Source: Lachnospiraceae bacterium
GTDB taxonomy: Bacteria > Bacillota > Clostridia > Lachnospirales > Lachnospiraceae
DNA: 64,000 bases
Direction: 5' to 3'
Assembly: GCA_910575035.1 (NCBI GenBank)
Contig: CAJTDL010000001.1
Location: forward strand, 1-64,000
The position numbers and the translations under genes are program-made. Of this stretch, positions 61,476 through 64,000 are shown piece after piece; position 1 is the stretch's first letter, and every line of letters begins with the position of its first letter. The notes beneath the pieces were generated by a model. The model did not search any database and was not told where the DNA came from. It was given only the letters and a program-made list of their open reading frames with translations.

Positions 61476-64000
61476 ATGAAACCAAAGATAATATCATTGC
61501 AGCATTTGTTGGAAAAAGGAGTACATTATGATAATCAAAAGGAATTTTCGGAATCAATTTATGCAAATGTCTATCAGAGGGCATTTAAGTCTGTCAAACA
61601 GATTATGACAGATTATGAGAGGTGCAGGGGGGTAAAAGGGAAGAATATGGAAATTGCGAATGTGGTTTCTTTCGTGGGGCGTAGGGGGACGGGGAAATCT
61701 TCCTCTATGATGTCGTTTCTGGAGGCGCTTCAAAATTATAAATGGAAGCCAGATAGCGAAGGATATGGGAAAGAGTTGGGTGATTCTCGCTTTTTCACGC
61801 TGGAATGTATGGATGCATCTGCCCTGGAAGAAGATGAGAGTATTTTTACTATTGTGTTGGCCAACATGTTGTCTAAAATAGATGATTACAGCCAGGATAA
61901 AGAGTATGATTTAAAGGAATACCAACGGCGTTCATTACAGATGAAATTAGAAAAGATTTATAAAAACTATTGCTCATTAACAGAAGTGAAAACTTCAGAA
62001 CAGGGAGAATATTCAGCGTATGAAAACTTGAAAAACCTGGCAAGCAGCCAAAGAATTCGAATACAATTTGAAGAACTGGTAAAGGAATGCCTGCAGTATT
62101 TCTGTGCGCAGGATGGTTACTCTGCCCAAAAAGCATACTTAGTGATTGCAATTGATGATTTGGATATGGCGCATTATAATAAGCGCAAAGGGAAACAAGG
62201 GCAGTTGAATATCCGTTCCTATGAAATCATGCGTTTGATTTCCAAGTATTTTTCGGTTCCGAGGGTGATTGTGCTTGCAGCCTATAACCATGCTAGCCTT
62301 TATAAACAATGCAGCGGTTTTTTTACAGGCAGTAACACCAGCAATTATAATGATGTGCATGAGAATAAGGAATCATTGGGATTTGGCGCCCGCCTGACCA
62401 CGGAGTTTATGGAGAAGGTATTTGCGCCTATTTACCGCTTATATATGCCATCTTGGAAAAAGTGGGATTATAATGGAAGGAATATCAAAGTTGATGTTGG
62501 AAAAACAGTTAGGCAGGAGGATACATTTTTTCGTTTTTATAATAGCGAGCAACAAAAGCATGTATTCAGCGTAAAGAAATTGCTGCTGGTTATTTATGCA
62601 GAACAGACGGGGATTTATTACGACTGTGAAGGGAAGAAAAGGCATTACCTAGAGCCGGATTCCTTGCGGGAATTAAGCAATATCCTGCATTTGCTTTTAG
62701 AAGAAGAGGTTCAGGAGTATGATGGACAGGAACTGTATTTACCGAAAAAAGGGAAGGGAATAGGAGAAGGTTTTAAAAGGATTATGGATGATTCCTATTT
62801 TCGCTTTACCCAGGAGCGCATCTATTTGGAAGAAGAGAGGGAACTGCTTTATAGTCTGTTAGAAAATCGGATTGACCGTAGGGGAGAGCAGATTGTCCAG
62901 CTAATCTCACCGAATGTGAAGCCCTTGGGAAGGACAAATCGGCAAATTATTAAATTGTACAAGACTGAGCGCCAGGAATATTTGCAATATACGTCAGAGA
63001 AACTGTATGGCCGTAACTCGCTGGAAACAATTATTGACTTTTTGGAAGATAATAGTGACGTGTCTTATAGTTATGCGGAATTGGTGCATAGCATTTATCA
63101 TATGACCCGCTTGGAATCGCCATATTCAAGAGGGTTGGTAGCGTGTATTCTGCAGTCTTATTCAATATCATTGTCACAGATTTACTATGCTTATGAAGAT
63201 TTAAAAAGGCGAGTTGCCAAAATAGAAATAGAAGAGGGAGTGGATATCTATATCAATGGGTATAGGCGTGTAGGTTTTGGGCAGATAAGCTCCCTTGGCA
63301 AGAGTGCTGCTGGCGCAGAGGAAATGAGAGAGATTGAGAAGTATGCCATGTTGTTAAAGGGCATCGTTGGAGATACTGTTCTGGGAAAATGGACAGAGTA
63401 TTATTTTCCAAAAGTTTATAAAAGTGGGATGCAGGAGAAATATGCTGTATTAATAGGATGTTTTGAGGGATTCTGGGAGGCAGGGTTTAAGGTAGAGCAT
63501 TATTTTGAGCATGAACCTACGGATAATGATATTTCAAACATGGTGGAGGAATGCATTTTTTTGATGATGATGTATCCGGATTTGTTGAAGTGGAAAAATC
63601 TTCAATTGGAGATTTATCATAAAGCGGATGAGGGCGGGGTTAGGGGGATAGAGATCCTGCATAATGGAGAAGTACAGTTTGAATTGAGTGCATTCATTAC
63701 GTTTTCTGTTTTTTATCCATATGCTTTACATAAAATGGAAGAATTACTGTTGGATTCCTTTCAAAAAAGGGAAGGGGATAAAGAGTCTGAAAAAATTTTT
63801 AAGGAAAGAGCAAAGAATATAACTGAAAAAACATTTGATATGTTATGGGAGCAATATTATAAATGGGATAAGGAATATGGGAACATGATTTTGCCTATCC
63901 AGCATTTTGATACAATGTATAACCTTATCAAGCATTTGTTCCAGGAAGGCAAAGCAGCAAATGAGTATGCTGTGAATCTGGATGAGAAAGGCGTCTTTTT
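61476..64000 (+). CDS. large P-loop NTPase, truncated by window end
   Basis: At least 841 residues, open to the end of the window. Walker A GRRGTGKS is at 68-75 and a Walker B-like strand AYLVIAIDDLDMAH, with the Asp pair at 227-228, follows; the IDDLD pattern is that of KAP/STAND-type or related AAA ATPases. RSYEIMRLISKYFSVPRVIV and LAAYNHASLYKQC resemble the downstream sensor segments of such proteins. The C-terminal half is helical without recognised domains. AGGAGA precedes the ATG. It is coupled to the helical-repeat gene upstream; the remainder of the module lies outside the window. Confidence 0.75.
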   Translation, partial: MKPKIISLQHLLEKGVHYDNQKEFSESIYANVYQRAFKSVKQIMTDYERCRGVKGKNMEIANVVSFVGRRGTGKSSSMMSFLEALQNYKWKPDSEGYGKELGDSRFFTLECMDASALEEDESIFTIVLANMLSKIDDYSQDKEYDLKEYQRRSLQMKLEKIYKNYCSLTEVKTSEQGEYSAYENLKNLASSQRIRIQFEELVKECLQYFCAQDGYSAQKAYLVIAIDDLDMAHYNKRKGKQGQLNIRSYEIMRLISKYFSVPRVIVLAAYNHASLYKQCSGFFTGSNTSNYNDVHENKESLGFGARLTTEFMEKVFAPIYRLYMPSWKKWDYNGRNIKVDVGKTVRQEDTFFRFYNSEQQKHVFSVKKLLLVIYAEQTGIYYDCEGKKRHYLEPDSLRELSNILHLLLEEEVQEYDGQELYLPKKGKGIGEGFKRIMDDSYFRFTQERIYLEEERELLYSLLENRIDRRGEQIVQLISPNVKPLGRTNRQIIKLYKTERQEYLQYTSEKLYGRNSLETIIDFLEDNSDVSYSYAELVHSIYHMTRLESPYSRGLVACILQSYSISLSQIYYAYEDLKRRVAKIEIEEGVDIYINGYRRVGFGQISSLGKSAAGAEEMREIEKYAMLLKGIVGDTVLGKWTEYYFPKVYKSGMQEKYAVLIGCFEGFWEAGFKVEHYFEHEPTDNDISNMVEECIFLMMMYPDLLKWKNLQLEIYHKADEGGVRGIEILHNGEVQFELSAFITFSVFYPYALHKMEELLLDSFQKREGDKESEKIFKERAKNITEKTFDMLWEQYYKWDKEYGNMILPIQHFDTMYNLIKHLFQEGKAANEYAVNLDEKGVF

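Overview
The window looks like a chromosomal segment of a motile, Gram-positive gut Clostridia, most likely Lachnospiraceae. The pointers are the 23S rRNA 3' end and tRNA cluster, BspA-type leucine-rich surface proteins beside a class B sortase, a FliW/CsrA-controlled flagellar operon with sigma-28 promoters, and large numbers of decayed Lachnospiraceae-type accessory genes. The species cannot be fixed from sequence reading alone. All family assignments below come from motif recognition; no database search was run.

Layout. 1-723: end of an rRNA operon, tRNA-Asp, -Val, -Thr, -Tyr and initiator Met, then a terminator. 1168-11200: cell-surface cluster (2370-residue repeat protein, class B sortase, BspA-like LRR protein with a TPKTG sorting signal). 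11365-21447: late flagellar operon flgM-flgN-flgK-flgK2-flgL-fliW-csrA, then flaG-fliD-fliS-fliT-like, each part behind a sigma-28 promoter. 21538-24220: an S-adenosylhomocysteine salvage pair (deaminase plus hydrolase). 24401-32809, minus strand: complete type II Wadjet anti-plasmid system jetABCD.

33103-48560 is a degraded accessory zone. It holds a PadR regulator with a broken partner, several pseudogenes, a tandemly duplicated Rpn-like nuclease gene, an IS3 element with an unusual 34-nt periodic array in its left end, a duplicated BlaR-like/BlaI-like module, a LytTR regulator, and remnants of an AAA-ATPase/PD-(D/E)XK gene split by a small cassette. A three-copy hairpin repeat with compensatory base changes is scattered through it.

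48696-58427 is the most interesting region. A sigma-A-type promoter precedes a type III (III-D-like) CRISPR effector operon: Cas10 with an intact GGDD cyclase motif, a Cas7-like protein, a Csx10-like protein, a small subunit and three more Cas7-like proteins. An unknown protein and a TIR-SAVED effector follow. No CRISPR array, cas6, cas1 or cas2 is visible. Cas10 shows no HD nuclease motif and some Cas7 subunits appear to lack the usual catalytic Asp, so the locus looks built for cyclic-oligonucleotide signalling to an NAD-cleaving TIR effector rather than for direct cutting.

58539-64000 holds a surface-protein pseudogene, a candidate small RNA, and a two-gene module (helical-repeat protein plus large P-loop NTPase) that runs off the window end. 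The stretch from 24.4 kb to the end behaves as a defence island.
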